43,066 nt of DNA from the NCBI GenBank assembly GCA_903927265.1, contig CAIYMF010000209.1:1-43066 (forward strand), written 5' to 3'. The notes beneath the pieces were generated by a model. It saw only the letters and a program-made list of their open reading frames with translations, ran no database searches and was not told the origin of the DNA. Positions 15,560 to 28,617 of this stretch are shown here, piece after piece. The stretch is from an uncultured bacterium. GTDB lineage: Bacteria; Actinomycetota; Actinomycetes; S36-B12; CAIYMF01. The number at the start of each line of letters is the position of its first letter. Within the stretch, counting starts at the first letter, position 1. The translations under genes were made by a program, and so were the position numbers.

Positions 15560-16249
15560 ATGGCACGCCAGGACAAGGCGACCGCTGTCGACATGCTGAC
15601 CGAGGAGTTCCGCGGCTCAAACGCCGCTGTGCTCACCGAGTACCGCGGTCTCACCGTCGCTCAGCTCAAGCAGTTGCGACGTTCGCTCGGTGACCGCGCG
15701 AACTACATCGTCGTCAAGAACACCCTCACCAAGATCGCCGCCGAGCGTGCTGGCGTCGAGGGCCTCAACGAATTGCTCGCGGGCCCGAGCGCTATCGCAT
15801 TCGTCAAGGGTGACCCGGTCGACGCTGCCAAGGGGTTGCGCGACTTCGCCAAGGAGCACCCGCTCCTGGTCATCAAGGGCGGCTACATGGATGGAGCGGT
15901 CCTCACCGCTGCCGAGATCGGCAAGATCGCCGACCTCGAGAGCCGCGAGGTTCTGCTGTCCAAGCTTGCGGGCGCCATGAAGGCGTCGCTCACGCAGGCT
16001 GCTGGTCTGTTCCAGGCTCCGCTTGCTCAGACTGCTCGACTGCTCGGAGCCCTCGAAGCCAAGGTTGCTGCCGATCCGGCGTCAGCCGCGGCGGCGCCTG
16101 CTGCAGAAGAAGCACCCGTGGCCGAAGAAGCCCCCGTGGCCGAAGAAGCCGACTCAACGGAAACTGAGTCAGAGACCGAAGCCGTGGCCGCCGTGGCCGA
16201 GGCCAGCACCGACGAGCCGGCGTCCGACGCGCCAGCTTCCAACGAGTAA
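15560..16249 (+). CDS. rplJ: 50S ribosomal protein L10
   Basis: A 229-residue L10, the stalk protein that anchors L12 dimers. The core (1-170) has [32 protein letters not shown] and the L12-binding C-terminal helix. Residues 171-229 are an Ala/Glu/Pro/Ser tail with no Lys or Arg and a short repeat EEAPVA; E. coli L10 is only about 165 residues. The tail is acidic and probably disordered. rplL follows 60 bp later. Confidence 0.95.
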   Translation: MARQDKATAVDMLTEEFRGSNAAVLTEYRGLTVAQLKQLRRSLGDRANYIVVKNTLTKIAAERAGVEGLNELLAGPSAIAFVKGDPVDAAKGLRDFAKEHPLLVIKGGYMDGAVLTAAEIGKIADLESREVLLSKLAGAMKASLTQAAGLFQAPLAQTARLLGALEAKVAADPASAAAAPAAEEAPVAEEAPVAEEADSTETESETEAVAAVAEASTDEPASDAPASNE

Positions 16250-16309
16250 GAAACCCACCACAGACCCCCGGGCCCGCACGGACCCGGTCGCAAAGAAAGG
16301 GACGCCCCC

Positions 16310-16696
16310 ATGGCGAAGCTCAGCACCAGCGAACTGCTCGACGCATTCAAGGAGATGACCCTCCTGGAGCTTTCGGAGTTCGTGAAGCAGTTCGAGGAGA
16401 CCTTCGAGGTCACCGCTGCCGCTCCCGTTGCCGTGGCAGCTGCGGCGGCTCCGGCCGCTGGAGGTAGCGAAGCCGCTGCCGAACAGGACGAGTTCGACGT
16501 GATCCTCGAGGACGCGGGCGACAAGAAGATTCAGGTCATCAAGGAGGTGCGCACCATCACCAACCTCGGTCTCAAGGAGGCCAAGGACCTGGTCGAGGGC
16601 GCTCCCCAGCCTGTTCTCGAGAAGGCGACCAAGGAAGCCGCAGAGAAGGCAAAGGAGGCCCTCGAGGCCGCCGGCGCCAAGGTTTCGGTCAAGTAG
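16310..16696 (+). CDS. rplL: 50S ribosomal protein L7/L12
   Basis: A 128-residue L12, the multi-copy stalk protein that recruits translational GTPases. The N-terminal dimerisation part ([20 protein letters not shown]) is followed by an Ala-rich hinge (AAAAPAAGG) and the globular domain with [20 protein letters not shown] and [22 protein letters not shown] supplies the ribosome binding site. Three hairpins follow before rpoB. Confidence 0.97.
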   Translation: MAKLSTSELLDAFKEMTLLELSEFVKQFEETFEVTAAAPVAVAAAAAPAAGGSEAAAEQDEFDVILEDAGDKKIQVIKEVRTITNLGLKEAKDLVEGAPQPVLEKATKEAAEKAKEALEAAGAKVSVK

Positions 16697-16708
16697 TTCT
16701 GCTTCATG

Positions 16709-16795
16709 GTTCGGGGGTCGGCTTCAGCGCCGGCCTCCGAACGGTGGATCTGTTGATCCACAGACTTGCCGTGGGTGCTTGACTCCAAGCCCCAC
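16709..16795 (+). terminator. Three tandem hairpins between rplL and rpoB
   Basis: Hairpin 1: a stem of about 14 bp, GTTCGGGGGTCGGC with GCCGGCCTCCGAAC (16709-16742). Hairpin 2: GTGGATC-TGTT-GATCCAC (16744-16761). Hairpin 3: GTGGG(T)GCTTG-ACTC-CAAGCCCCAC (16771-16795). No T tract follows any of them. They may partly terminate rplJL transcripts or be cleaved by RNase III, as the rplL-rpoB spacer is in E. coli. Confidence 0.55.
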
Positions 16796-16967
16796 ACAAG
16801 TCACCATCGTTGTGCGCACTACATCCCGGGGCTGTTTGCCAGCCGCCGTGGGTGACGAGGAGCTCCCGCCCTTGTCGAGCCAGGTTGCTGTCCCTGGTTC
16901 TGGTGGGAAAGCTCGATGTTGCCTGCCGCACCCGGGCTGGACAGCGGCGTGCCAATTCTGGTACGCT
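16779..16967 (+). promoter_or_regulatory. Candidate rpoB promoters
   Basis: Two promoter-like pairs lie in the 360-bp gap before rpoB: TTGACT (16779-16784), 17 bp, CACCAT (16802-16807); and TGGACA (16938-16943), 18 bp, TACGCT (16962-16967). A TATGAT (16986-16991) further on has no partner. The second pair is about 90 bp from the start codon. All are by eye. Confidence 0.35.
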
Positions 16968-17056
16968 GCTGCTTTGCGCTGCCCATATGATGTCGCGGTC
17001 CCGCCGCGGCTCGATCGGTATGCGCTCCATACGGCTCGCCGCCCGGAAGGATCGCC

Positions 17057-20000
17057 TTGGCTGCCTCGCGCTCGTCTGCCCGTCCCGCAGTTCCCACCCG
17101 AGTTTCGTTCGCAAAGATCCGTGAACCCCTCGAAGTTCCCAACCTCCTCGCCCTCCAGACCGACTCATTTGACTGGTTGATGGGTAATGCGGCATGGCAA
17201 AAGAGGGTTGAGGAAGCGGTGAAGGGCGGGGTCGACGTTCCCCGGTCCTCCGGCCTTGAGGAAATCTTCGACGAGATCAGCCCGATCGAGGACTTCAGCC
17301 AGACGATGTCGCTGTCGTTCCGCGATCACCGCTTTGAGCCGCCGAAGTACACCGTCGAGCAGTGCCGCGAGAAGGACTTCACCTTCTCGCAACCGCTGTT
17401 CGTGACGGCCGAGTTCATGAACAACGAGACTGGCGAAATCAAGAGCCAGACCGTGTTCATGGGCGACTTCCCGATCATGACCAACAAGGGCACGTTCATC
17501 ATCAACGGAACCGAGCGCGTCGTCGTTTCGCAGTTGGTGCGTTCGCCCGGTGTCTACTTCGATCGCAGCCTCGACAAGGTCAGCGACAAGGACGTCTTCG
17601 TCGGCAAGATCATTCCGAGCCGTGGTGCCTGGCTTGAGTTTGAGGTCGACAAGAAGGACATGGTCGCCGTGCGCGTCGACCGTAAGCGCAAGCAGCCCGT
17701 GAGTGTGCTGTTGAAGGCACTCGGAATGACCAACGAGGAGATTCTTGCTCGCTTCGGTCAGTACGAGTCGATGGTGGCGACCATCGAGAAAGACCCCACC
17801 GTTACTCAGGAAGACGCGTTGCTCGACATCTACCGCAAGCTGCGCCCGGGCGAACCGCCCACGGTTGAGGCCGCGCGTACGTTGCTCGACAACTTCTACT
17901 TCAACCACAAGCGCTACGACCTTGCCAAGGTTGGCCGCTACAAGGTGAACAAGAAGCTTGGCACCGACCGCCCGCTCACCGACACCACCCTCACGCTCGA
18001 AGACATCACCGCAACGATCGAGTACCTCGTGCGTATGCACGCCGAGATGCCCGAAATCGACACGCCCCGCGGTGTTCTTCCTGTGCAGACCGACGACATC
18101 GACCACTTCGGCAACCGCCGTTTGCGTTCGGTTGGCGAGTTGATTCAAAACCAGATTCGCACCGGCTTGTCGCGCATGGAACGGGTGGTGCGCGAGCGCA
18201 TGACCACCCAGGACGTCGAGGCAATTACGCCGCAGACCCTCATCAACATCCGTCCAGTCGTGGCGGCGATGAAGGAGTTCTTCGGAACCAGCCAGTTGTC
18301 GCAGTTCATGGACCAGACCAACCCGTTGGCCGGTCTTACGCACAAGCGCCGCCTGTCAGCGCTTGGCCCCGGTGGTCTGTCGCGCGAACGTGCCGGCTTC
18401 GAGGTGCGCGATGTGCACCCGTCGCACTACGGCCGCATGTGCCCGATTGAAACTCCGGAAGGCCCGAACATTGGTCTGATCGGATCGCTCTCGACCTTCG
18501 CGCGCATCAACGCGTTCGGCTTCGTTGAGACGCCGTACCGCAAGGTTGTTGGCGACAAGGTGACCGACCAGATCGATTACCTCACCGCTGACGAGGAAGA
18601 CCTGCACGTGATTGCGCAGGCCAACGCTCCCCTTGATAATGATGACCGTTTCGTCGAGGAGCGCGTGCTCGTGCGCACCAAGGGCGGAGAGGTCGACTAC
18701 GTCAAGGGTGCCGACGTCGACTACATGGATGTGTCGCCGCGCCAGATGGTGTCCGTTGCCACCGCGATGATTCCGTTCCTCGAGCACGACGACGCCAACC
18801 GTGCGCTCATGGGTTCGAACATGCAGCGTCAGTCGGTGCCGTTGATTCGCTCGGAGGCTCCGCTGGTTGGTACCGGCATGGAGTTCAACGCAGCCGTCGA
18901 CGCTGGCGATGTCATCGTCGCCGACAACGCCGGTGTGGTCACCGAAGTTTCGGCCGACTCCATCAGCGTCATGAACGATGACGCCACCAACAGCACCTAC
19001 CGGGTGCAAAAGTTCCGTCGCAGTAACCAGGGCACCTCGTTCAATCAGCGTCCCATCGTTACTGAGGGCCAACGGATTGAAGCCCGACAGGTCATCGCCG
19101 ACGGACCCTGCACCGACAACGGTGAAATGGCACTCGGTCGCAACCTGCTCGTGGCATTCATGCCGTGGGAGGGTCACAACTACGAAGACGCGATCATCCT
19201 GAGCCAGCGTCTTGTGCAAGACGACGTGCTCTCCTCGATTCACATCGAAGAGCACGAGGTCGATGCACGCGACACCAAGTTGGGTCCGGAGGAAATCACT
19301 CGCGATATTCCGAATGTGGGCGATGAAGTTCTCGCTGACCTCGATGAGCGAGGCATCATCCGCATCGGTGCGGAAGTTGTTCCCGGTGACATCCTGGTCG
19401 GCAAGGTCACGCCCAAGGGTGAAACCGAACTGACTCCGGAAGAGCGCTTGCTGCGCGCCATCTTCGGTGAGAAGTCGCGCGAAGTGCGCGACACCTCGCT
19501 CAAGGTGCCTCACGGTGAGAGCGGCGTCATCATCGGCGTTCGGGTCTTCGACCGCGACACCGACGACGAACTACCCCCCGGCGTCAACCGCCTCGTGCGC
19601 GTGTACGTCGCGCAGAAGCGCAAGATCACCGAGGGCGACAAGCTTGCCGGTCGTCACGGAAACAAGGGTGTTATCTCCAAGATTCTCCCGATCGAGGACA
19701 TGCCCTTCCTTGAAGACGGCACGCCGGTCGACATCGTGCTCAACCCGCTCGGTGTTCCTAGCCGCATGAACATCGGTCAGGTTCTCGAAACTCACCTGGG
19801 TTGGGTGGCGAAGTCCGGTTGGAAGGTTGAAGGTGAGCCCGAATGGGCCGCCCGCCTCAACCCTGGAGCGCGCGAAGTGGCTCCCGGTACTAACTTGGCA
19901 ACCCCGGTGTTCGACGGTGCGCGTGAGGAAGAAATCACCGGACTGCTCGGCTCGACTCTGCCGACGGCATCGGGTTCACCCAACCCGGTTGCCTCAAGCG

Positions 20001-20515
20001 GTAAGGCGCGACTATTTGATGGTCGCTCCGGTGAGCCGTTCCCCGAGGCAGTGGCGGTTGGTTACATCTACATCCTCAAACTGCTCCACTTGGTCGACGA
20101 CAAGATCCACGCTCGTTCGACCGGCCCCTACTCGATGATTACGCAGCAGCCTCTGGGCGGTAAGGCCCAGTTCGGCGGCCAGCGATTCGGCGAGATGGAG
20201 GTGTGGGCACTTGAGGCGTACGGTGCCGCCTACGCACTGCAGGAATTGCTCACGATCAAGTCCGATGACGTGCTGGGCCGCGTGAAAGTGTACGAGGCCA
20301 TCGTCAAGGGCGAGAACATCCCTGAGCCTGGCATCCCCGAGTCGTTCAAGGTGCTCGTCAAGGAGATGCAGTCGCTGTGCCTGAACGTTGAGGTGCTGTC
20401 GAGTGAGGGCCTGGCCATTGAGATGAAGGACTCCGACGACGAGGTGTTCCGCGCCGCGGAGGAATTGGGAATCGACCTGTCGCGGCGTGAGCCCAGCAGC
20501 GTCGAAGAGGTCTAG
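17057..20515 (+). CDS. rpoB: DNA-directed RNA polymerase subunit beta
   Basis: The 1152-residue beta subunit. It begins with TTG, supported by GGAAGG 6 bp upstream and by the actinobacterial N-terminus MAASR followed by [19 protein letters not shown]. The rifampicin region (about 410-440) reads [20 protein letters not shown] then [13 protein letters not shown], with Asp, His and Ser at the classic resistance positions, so it appears wild type. Further motifs: [51 protein letters not shown] (active-site lysines) and the C-terminal [20 protein letters not shown]. It forms the catalytic cleft with RpoC, whose gene starts 62 bp downstream. Confidence 0.98.
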   Translation: MAASRSSARPAVPTRVSFAKIREPLEVPNLLALQTDSFDWLMGNAAWQKRVEEAVKGGVDVPRSSGLEEIFDEISPIEDFSQTMSLSFRDHRFEPPKYTVEQCREKDFTFSQPLFVTAEFMNNETGEIKSQTVFMGDFPIMTNKGTFIINGTERVVVSQLVRSPGVYFDRSLDKVSDKDVFVGKIIPSRGAWLEFEVDKKDMVAVRVDRKRKQPVSVLLKALGMTNEEILARFGQYESMVATIEKDPTVTQEDALLDIYRKLRPGEPPTVEAARTLLDNFYFNHKRYDLAKVGRYKVNKKLGTDRPLTDTTLTLEDITATIEYLVRMHAEMPEIDTPRGVLPVQTDDIDHFGNRRLRSVGELIQNQIRTGLSRMERVVRERMTTQDVEAITPQTLINIRPVVAAMKEFFGTSQLSQFMDQTNPLAGLTHKRRLSALGPGGLSRERAGFEVRDVHPSHYGRMCPIETPEGPNIGLIGSLSTFARINAFGFVETPYRKVVGDKVTDQIDYLTADEEDLHVIAQANAPLDNDDRFVEERVLVRTKGGEVDYVKGADVDYMDVSPRQMVSVATAMIPFLEHDDANRALMGSNMQRQSVPLIRSEAPLVGTGMEFNAAVDAGDVIVADNAGVVTEVSADSISVMNDDATNSTYRVQKFRRSNQGTSFNQRPIVTEGQRIEARQVIADGPCTDNGEMALGRNLLVAFMPWEGHNYEDAIILSQRLVQDDVLSSIHIEEHEVDARDTKLGPEEITRDIPNVGDEVLADLDERGIIRIGAEVVPGDILVGKVTPKGETELTPEERLLRAIFGEKSREVRDTSLKVPHGESGVIIGVRVFDRDTDDELPPGVNRLVRVYVAQKRKITEGDKLAGRHGNKGVISKILPIEDMPFLEDGTPVDIVLNPLGVPSRMNIGQVLETHLGWVAKSGWKVEGEPEWAARLNPGAREVAPGTNLATPVFDGAREEEITGLLGSTLPTASGSPNPVASSGKARLFDGRSGEPFPEAVAVGYIYILKLLHLVDDKIHARSTGPYSMITQQPLGGKAQFGGQRFGEMEVWALEAYGAAYALQELLTIKSDDVLGRVKVYEAIVKGENIPEPGIPESFKVLVKEMQSLCLNVEVLSSEGLAIEMKDSDDEVFRAAEELGIDLSRREPSSVEEV

Positions 20516-20577
20516 CCGGCGACAGCCGGTTAGACGGACGCGAATCCATAAACCCGAATCGACACGAAGGATCCCAG

Positions 20578-23500
20578 GTGCTCGACGTCAACTTCTTCGA
20601 TGAGCTGAGAATCGGCCTTGCCACTGCTGACAACATCCGTCAGTGGTCGTACGGCGAGGTCAAGAAGCCCGAAACCATCAACTACCGAACTCTTAAGCCA
20701 GAGAAGGACGGACTCTTCTGCGAGAAGATTTTCGGTCCGACTCGCGACTGGGAGTGCTACTGCGGCAAGTACAAGCGCGTGCGCTTCAAGGGCATTATCT
20801 GTGAGCGCTGTGGTGTCGAGGTCACTCGTGCCAAGGTGCGTCGTGAGCGCATGGGCCACATTGAGCTGGCCGCACCCGTCACGCACATCTGGTACTTCAA
20901 GGGTGTTCCCAGCCGGCTTGGCTACCTGCTCGACCTTGCGCCGAAGGACCTCGAGAAGGTCATCTACTTCGCCGCGTACATGATCACGATGGTCGACGTC
21001 GATGCCCGTCATCGCGACTTGCCGTCGATCGAGGCGCGCCTGAGTGAAGAGAAGGCGAAGATCACTTCTCGTCGCGACGCTGATGTTGAGGCGCGTGCGC
21101 AGAAGTTGGAAGCCGACCTGACCGAACTCGAAGACGAAGGCGCCAAGAGCGATGTGCGCCGCAAGGTGCGCGAGTCTGCCGAGCGCGAGATGGCCCAGGT
21201 GCGCAAGCGTGCCGACGCTGAAATCGACCGCATCGGACGCGTCTTCGACCGCTTCAAGTCACTCAAGGTTCAAGACCTCGAGGGCGACGAGATGCTCTAC
21301 CGCGAAATGCGCGACCGTTTCGGTGGCTACTTCGAGGGCGGCATGGGTGCTGCGGCAATCCAGCGTCGTCTTGAAACCTTCGACCTCGAAGCCGAGGCGG
21401 AGAAGCTCAAGGAGATCATCAAGACCGGCAAGGGACAGAAGAAGACTCGCTCCCTCAAGCGTCTGAAGGTCGTCTCGGCGTTCCTCACCACCACCAACTC
21501 GCCCATGGGCATGGTGCTCGACTGCGTCCCCGTGATTCCGCCGGACCTGCGTCCGATGGTGCAACTTGACGGTGGCCGGTTCGCTACGTCCGACCTCAAC
21601 GACCTCTACCGTCGTGTCATCAACCGCAACAACCGCCTCAAGCGACTTCTCGACCTCGGCGCTCCCGAGATCATCGTCAATAACGAGAAGCGCATGTTGC
21701 AGGAAGCCGTTGACGCGTTGTTCGACAACGGTCGTCGCGGTCGTCCGGTCACGGGCCCGGGTAACCGTCCCCTCAAGTCGCTCTCTGACATGCTCAAGGG
21801 CAAGCAGGGACGCTTCCGTCAGAACCTGCTCGGAAAGCGTGTCGACTACTCCGGCCGCTCGGTCATCGTCGTCGGTCCGCAGCTCAAACTGCACCAGTGC
21901 GGTCTGCCCAAGCAGATGGCACTCGAGCTCTTCAAGCCCTTCGTCATGAAGCGTCTTGTTGACCTCAGCCACGCGCAGAACATTAAGAGTGCCAAGCGCA
22001 TGGTCGAGCGTTCGCGCCCGGTCGTGTGGGACGTGCTCGAAGAGGTCATCGGCGAACACCCGGTGATGCTCAACCGCGCGCCAACCCTGCACCGCCTCGG
22101 AATTCAGGCGTTCGAGCCGCTGCTCATTGAGGGCAAGGCCATTCAGATTCACCCGCTCGTCTGTACTGCGTTCAACGCAGACTTCGACGGTGACCAGATG
22201 GCGGTGCACTTGCCGCTGTCGGCTGAGGCACAGGCTGAAGCTCGCATTCTGATGCTGTCGTCGAACAACATCCTCAAGCCCTCTGATGGCAAGCCGGTCA
22301 CGATGCCGACGCAGGACATGGTCCTCGGTATCTACCACCTCACCGGCCACGACGCCGGCGCTGAGGGCGAAGGCCGCGCGTTCACCAACGTTTCTGAAGC
22401 GTTGATGGCGTACGACACTCGCGTGTTGTCGCTGCGTGCCATGGTGCGCATCCGGCTCATCGGTGTTACCCCACCGGCAGGCTGGGAAGCTCCTGAAAAC
22501 TGGCAGCCTGGTGACCCCTTCCTACTCGAGACCACCCTCGGTCGCGCCCTGTTTAACGAGGCGCTGCCCGAGAACTACCCCTTCGTCAACCAGGTGGTGG
22601 GCAAGAAGGCACTCGGCGAGATCGTCAATGACCTGTCCGAGCGTGCTCCCAAGGTTGTTGTCGCTGCGACCCTTGACAACCTCAAGGACCTCGGCTTCCG
22701 CTGGGCTACTCGCTCGGGCGTGACGGTGTCGATTGAGGATGTCGTTGTTCCGCCGGAGAAGGACGAACTTCTTCGTGCGGCAGAGGAGAAGGCCGACAAG
22801 GTGCAGCGCGATTACGAGCGCGGTCTGGTCGCCGACTCCGAGCGTCGTCAAGAACTCATCGAGATCTGGACGCGTGCCACCGACGACATCGCCAAGGCGA
22901 TGGAGCGCAACTTCAGCAAGGAGAACCCCATCTTCCAGATGGCTGACTCCGGTGCTCGCGGTAACTTGATGCAGATCCGGCAACTCGCCGGTATGCGCGG
23001 ACTGGTCTCTAACCCCAAGGGTGAAATCATCCCGCGTCCGATCAAGTCGAACTTCCGTGAAGGCTTGTCGGTGCTCGAGTACTTCATCTCGACGCACGGT
23101 GCGCGTAAGGGTCTGGCTGACACCGCCCTGCGTACTGCTGACTCGGGTTACCTGACTCGTCGACTCGTCGACGTGGCGCAGGATGTCATCATTCGCGAAG
23201 TTGACTGTGAGACCGATCGTGGTCTGATGGTTCCCATCGCCCAAGAAGGCCCCGACGGTAACCTCCGTCGCCGCGATGACGTGGACTCCTCGTCGGCCGC
23301 TCGTGTGCTGGCCGACGACGTACGGGTGGGCGGCGAAATCGTCGGCCGCGCGGGCGATCTTGTCAGCGTCGCAATGGTTGACGCCCTTGTCGCCGGTGGT
23401 GTGACTGAGCTCAAGTTGCGCTCGGTTCTCACCTGCGAGAGCAAGGTGGGCACGTGTGCGATGTGCTACGGCCGCTCGATGGCCACGGGCAAGATCGTTG

Positions 23501-24450
23501 ACGTCGGTGAGGCCGTGGGTATCATCGCCGCTCAGTCGATTGGTGAGCCCGGAACCCAGCTGACCATGCGTACCTTCCACACCGGTGGTGTGGCGGGTGA
23601 AGACATCACACACGGTCTTCCTCGCGTCGTCGAGTTGTTCGAAGCTCGCACCCCCAAGGGTGTGGCCCCGATCAGCCAGAGCGCCGGTCGCGTCAGCATC
23701 GATGATTCCGAGAAGGTGCGCAAGATCGTCATCACGCCTGATGACGGTTCGGAAGAGCAGGCGTACCCGGTATCGAAGCGTTCACGTTTGCGCGTCGAAG
23801 ACGGTCAGCACGTCGAGGTGGGCGCCCAGCTCATCGTCGGTGCGGTTGACCCCAAGGAGATCCTGCGCATTCTTGGTCAGCGCGCCGCTCAGGTGCACTT
23901 GGTTGACGAGGTCCAGAAGGTCTACGGCTCACAGGGTGTGTCGATTCACGACAAGCACATCGAGGTGATCGTGCGCCAGATGCTCAAGCGCATCACGATC
24001 ATCGAGTCCGGTGATGCGGGCTTCCTCGCCGGAGAACTGGTCGAGCGTGGCCTGTTCGAGACCACCAACCGTCGCGTGGTGTCTGAAGGTGGCGAGCCTG
24101 CCTCGGGACGTCCGGAATTGATGGGTATTACCAAAGCGTCACTCGCGACCGAGTCCTGGCTCTCGGCGGCCTCCTTCCAGGAGACCACCCGGGTGCTCAC
24201 CGACGCTGCGATTCACGCTAAGAGTGACCCGCTGCTCGGCCTCAAGGAGAACGTCATCCTGGGCAAGCTCATCCCCGCAGGTACGGGTCTTCCCCGCTAC
24301 CGCAACGTCAAGGTTGAGCCCACCGAAGAAGCGAAGGCTGCGATGTACGCATCGCTGTCGAGTTACGAAGATCTCGACTACTCCGGCTTCGGTCAGGGTT
24401 CGGGTGAAGCGGTTCGCCTCGAAGAGTTCGACATCGGTGGCTACCGCTGA
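20578..24450 (+). CDS. rpoC: DNA-directed RNA polymerase subunit beta'
   Basis: The 1290-residue beta' subunit, GTG start. Cys60, 62, 75 and 78 form the N-terminal zinc site; the catalytic Mg-binding [12 protein letters not shown] is at about 531-542; Cys877, 953, 960 and 963 form the second zinc site. A region rich in charged residues (about 145-240) corresponds to the actinobacterial insert in the clamp, and the trigger loop region contains [18 protein letters not shown]. The C-terminus ends FDIGGYR. A strong terminator follows 16 bp after the stop. Confidence 0.98.
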   Translation: MLDVNFFDELRIGLATADNIRQWSYGEVKKPETINYRTLKPEKDGLFCEKIFGPTRDWECYCGKYKRVRFKGIICERCGVEVTRAKVRRERMGHIELAAPVTHIWYFKGVPSRLGYLLDLAPKDLEKVIYFAAYMITMVDVDARHRDLPSIEARLSEEKAKITSRRDADVEARAQKLEADLTELEDEGAKSDVRRKVRESAEREMAQVRKRADAEIDRIGRVFDRFKSLKVQDLEGDEMLYREMRDRFGGYFEGGMGAAAIQRRLETFDLEAEAEKLKEIIKTGKGQKKTRSLKRLKVVSAFLTTTNSPMGMVLDCVPVIPPDLRPMVQLDGGRFATSDLNDLYRRVINRNNRLKRLLDLGAPEIIVNNEKRMLQEAVDALFDNGRRGRPVTGPGNRPLKSLSDMLKGKQGRFRQNLLGKRVDYSGRSVIVVGPQLKLHQCGLPKQMALELFKPFVMKRLVDLSHAQNIKSAKRMVERSRPVVWDVLEEVIGEHPVMLNRAPTLHRLGIQAFEPLLIEGKAIQIHPLVCTAFNADFDGDQMAVHLPLSAEAQAEARILMLSSNNILKPSDGKPVTMPTQDMVLGIYHLTGHDAGAEGEGRAFTNVSEALMAYDTRVLSLRAMVRIRLIGVTPPAGWEAPENWQPGDPFLLETTLGRALFNEALPENYPFVNQVVGKKALGEIVNDLSERAPKVVVAATLDNLKDLGFRWATRSGVTVSIEDVVVPPEKDELLRAAEEKADKVQRDYERGLVADSERRQELIEIWTRATDDIAKAMERNFSKENPIFQMADSGARGNLMQIRQLAGMRGLVSNPKGEIIPRPIKSNFREGLSVLEYFISTHGARKGLADTALRTADSGYLTRRLVDVAQDVIIREVDCETDRGLMVPIAQEGPDGNLRRRDDVDSSSAARVLADDVRVGGEIVGRAGDLVSVAMVDALVAGGVTELKLRSVLTCESKVGTCAMCYGRSMATGKIVDVGEAVGIIAAQSIGEPGTQLTMRTFHTGGVAGEDITHGLPRVVELFEARTPKGVAPISQSAGRVSIDDSEKVRKIVITPDDGSEEQAYPVSKRSRLRVEDGQHVEVGAQLIVGAVDPKEILRILGQRAAQVHLVDEVQKVYGSQGVSIHDKHIEVIVRQMLKRITIIESGDAGFLAGELVERGLFETTNRRVVSEGGEPASGRPELMGITKASLATESWLSAASFQETTRVLTDAAIHAKSDPLLGLKENVILGKLIPAGTGLPRYRNVKVEPTEEAKAAMYASLSSYEDLDYSGFGQGSGEAVRLEEFDIGGYR

Positions 24451-24466
24451 TCGCAGCACGTGTGTT

Positions 24467-24498
24467 GGAAGGGGAGTCGGGAAACCGGCTCCCCTTCC
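24467..24498. terminator. rpoC terminator
   Basis: GGAAGGGGAGTCGG pairs over 14 bp (one T-G) with CCGGCTCCCCTTCC around a GAAA tetraloop. It lies between the rpoC stop and the stop of the convergent SAP-domain gene, so it can serve both strands. Confidence 0.8.
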
Positions 24499-24512
24499 TT
24501 GCGTGGTGCCCC

Positions 24513-25061
24513 TCAGCCGGTGGGAGGGCGTTCGAGGGCGCGTTCGACTTGCCACTGGGCCAGCAGGTCGGTGCGCGTTCCGGTGGGGTGTGAAGCCCAC
24601 CAGTCGCGCACAAACTGGTTCCACACGAACTGGGTGCCGATGTGAGTGGAGTCGGATGTCTTACGCGCATGGCGTGCTGCCCACTGCTGCGCCGCAGCGT
24701 CAAGGGTCAGGCCGGCACCGTCGCCGGCGAGGAGAGCACGTAACGGTGCGTCGACGACAAAGTACGGTCCGAGTGCGGATTCAAACCACGCTCGAACCGC
24801 ACGCGAGCAGACCAAGCCGCTGGGCGGTATTTCCAGACGTCCATTGACATCTGTGTCCCGTGCGCGCACCTTGGCGGGTGCGCGGGTGGTAGCAGTGTGG
24901 GGGCCGTTGTCGAGGACAAGGGCCACGCGCTGCGCCAACTCGGACTTACTACCTGCTTGCCGAACCCCTAACCGACGGGCGATCGTCACCAGTTCGGCTC
25001 TGGTCCAGTACCAACGAGACAACTCGTCGCCCGATCTGACGGAGTCTGCCGATGGCCTCAT
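24513..25061 (-). CDS. SAP domain / DUF6434 protein
   Basis: A 182-residue protein. Residues 14-50 resemble a SAP-like helix-extended-loop-helix domain (LSRWYWTRAELVTIARRLGV then GSKSELAQRV), usually linked to DNA binding. Residues about 85-160 (RAWFESALGPYFVVDAPLR, LTLDAAAQQW, FVWNQFVRDWW) fit DUF6434. The biochemical role is unknown. It lies alone on the minus strand between rpoC and rpsL, two usually adjacent operons. The ATG has no Shine-Dalgarno, which would fit a leaderless mRNA; a GTG at codon 8 is an alternative start. Confidence 0.7.
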   Translation of the reverse strand: MRPSADSVRSGDELSRWYWTRAELVTIARRLGVRQAGSKSELAQRVALVLDNGPHTATTRAPAKVRARDTDVNGRLEIPPSGLVCSRAVRAWFESALGPYFVVDAPLRALLAGDGAGLTLDAAAQQWAARHARKTSDSTHIGTQFVWNQFVRDWWASHPTGTRTDLLAQWQVERALERPPTG

Positions 25062-25237
25062 GGGGGGAGTATGTCGGGAATCAACGGAGCTTTCGTGGTG
25101 AGATAGGCCACGTCTCCACTCCCTCTCGCTGCCTCTCGGTGTCGATTAATCCTTCTTTTCGACCAAAAAGCCGATGGAAATCGCTGTACTGGCTCACCGT
25201 GCTCGCAGTCGCCGGGGGACGCAACGGGACCCCCGTT

Positions 25238-25266
25238 TTGACTCTCCGCGAGCCCCCCGGTACCGT
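25238..25266 (+). promoter_or_regulatory. Candidate str operon promoter
   Basis: TTGACT (25238-25243), exactly 17 bp, then TACCGT (25261-25266). It is the best promoter-like sequence in the 450-bp gap before rpsL, and transcription would start at about 25273, right at the first leader hairpin. Confidence 0.55.
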
Positions 25267-25274
25267 GGTGACCT

Positions 25275-25418
25275 GTGCCTGACCCCTCAGGCACGTCCTT
25301 GAGTGCGCCACTTCCCCGAGGTGCGCACCTCGGCGCGTGACGGCGCCCGGGAATCTCTACGACATGAACGTCGTGCGGGCACGCCTGCCGCGCGACACAC
25401 CCGACCGCGTGGGTCGGG
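25275..25418 (+). promoter_or_regulatory. Structured leader of the rpsL operon
   Basis: Four inverted repeats follow the promoter: GTGCCTGA-CCCC-TCAGGCAC (25275-25294); the 18-bp palindrome CCGAGGTGCGCACCTCGG (25316-25333); ACGAC/GTCGT (25359-25374); and CCCGACC/GGTCGGG (25400-25418). A second TTGACC lies at 25422. The leader of about 240 nt could carry autoregulation by S12 or S7, or protect the mRNA 5' end. No known riboswitch was recognised. Confidence 0.45.
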
Positions 25419-25511
25419 AGTTTGACCGCACAGAGACCGAAGTTCGACTAGAAGGCCCAGTTCAACCAGCGGCCCCCGGTGATCCGGGAGCACTCGACGA
25501 AAGAGGCAGCG

Positions 25512-25886
25512 TTGCCCACGATCCAGCAGTTGGTCCGCAAGGGCCGTCAGGACAAGGTGGCGAAGAACACCACGCCCGCGCTTAAGGGAAGCCCTCAGCG
25601 CCGCGGGGTGTGCACTCGCGTGTACACGACCACGCCCAAGAAGCCCAACTCGGCGCTTCGCAAGGTGGCACGTGTGCGCCTCACGTCACAGATCGAGGTC
25701 ACTGCCTACATTCCGGGTGTCGGCCACAACCTGCAGGAGCACTCAATCGTGCTGGTGCGCGGTGGTCGTGTGAAGGACCTGCCCGGTGTGCGTTACAAGA
25801 TTATCCGCGGTGCGCTTGACACCCAGGGTGTTAAGGGTCGCAAGCAGGCACGCAGCCGTTACGGCGCGAAGAAGGAGAAGGGCTAA
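25512..25886 (+). CDS. rpsL: 30S ribosomal protein S12
   Basis: A 124-residue S12, at the decoding centre. It starts with [14 protein letters not shown] directly after is the universal S12 N-terminus, and AAGAGG lies 5 bp upstream. A GTG at 25479 would add 11 residues not typical of the family. [19 protein letters not shown] and [17 protein letters not shown] carry the lysines whose mutation gives streptomycin resistance; both are unmodified. The stop overlaps the rpsG start (TAATG). Confidence 0.96.
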   Translation: MPTIQQLVRKGRQDKVAKNTTPALKGSPQRRGVCTRVYTTTPKKPNSALRKVARVRLTSQIEVTAYIPGVGHNLQEHSIVLVRGGRVKDLPGVRYKIIRGALDTQGVKGRKQARSRYGAKKEKG

Positions 25887-26356
25887 TGCCTCGCAAGGGA
25901 CCCGCTCCGAAGCGGCCGATTGTCAGCGACCCGGTCTACAGCTCAACGCTGGTGACTCAGTTGGTCAACAAGGTGCTGCTCGACGGCAAGAAGTCCACGG
26001 CCGAAACCATCGTCTACGGCGCCCTCGAAGGCTGCCGCGAGAAGACTGGTGCCGACCCCGTCGTCACTCTCAAGCGCGCACTCGACAACGTCAAGCCCAC
26101 CCTCGAGGTGCGCTCACGTCGTGTCGGTGGCGCCACCTACCAGGTTCCCGTTGAGGTGCGCGCAGGCCGCAGCACCACGCTTGCCCTGCGCTGGCTCATC
26201 CAGTACTCACGCGCCCGTCGCGAGAAGACGATGACCGAGCGGCTCATGAACGAAATCCTCGACGCGTCCAACGGCCTTGGTGCCGCTGTGAAGAAGCGTG
26301 AAGACACGCACAAGATGGCCGAGTCCAACAAGGCCTTCGCGCACTACCGCTGGTAA
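25886..26356 (+). CDS. rpsG: 30S ribosomal protein S7
   Basis: A 156-residue S7 of standard length, which starts assembly of the 30S head and contacts E-site tRNA. Motifs include [40 protein letters not shown] and [20 protein letters not shown] at the C-terminus. It overlaps rpsL by 1 bp; fusA starts 39 bp later. Confidence 0.97.
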   Translation: MPRKGPAPKRPIVSDPVYSSTLVTQLVNKVLLDGKKSTAETIVYGALEGCREKTGADPVVTLKRALDNVKPTLEVRSRRVGGATYQVPVEVRAGRSTTLALRWLIQYSRARREKTMTERLMNEILDASNGLGAAVKKREDTHKMAESNKAFAHYRW

Positions 26357-26395
26357 TCCACTCACCCACGTTCCGCCAAGCTTCAGGAGAAACTC

Positions 26396-28507
<2,112 letters not shown>

Positions 28508-28617
28508 CACCACGACTCCGGTGTCCCACACGGACGTGGTGACCGGGAACAACCGAAAAGAACAACACACGGCCCGTCGAGTGACGGTCGGAAGACCCAG
28601 ATCCAGGAGGACCCGAA

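Noticed and set aside
18284..18400. Possible rifampicin resistance in rpoB
   Set aside because: The resistance region shows the wild-type Asp, His and Ser at the classic positions.
17165..19513. Long minus-strand frames opposite rpoB
   Set aside because: Antisense shadows of a high-GC gene; low-complexity His/Arg/Leu content without family motifs.
21259..23613. Long minus-strand frames opposite rpoC
   Set aside because: Same reason: they lie wholly inside rpoC and show no independent coding signal.
25600..25800. Possible streptomycin resistance in rpsL
   Set aside because: The two key lysine motifs ([10 protein letters not shown] and GGRVKDLPG) are unaltered.
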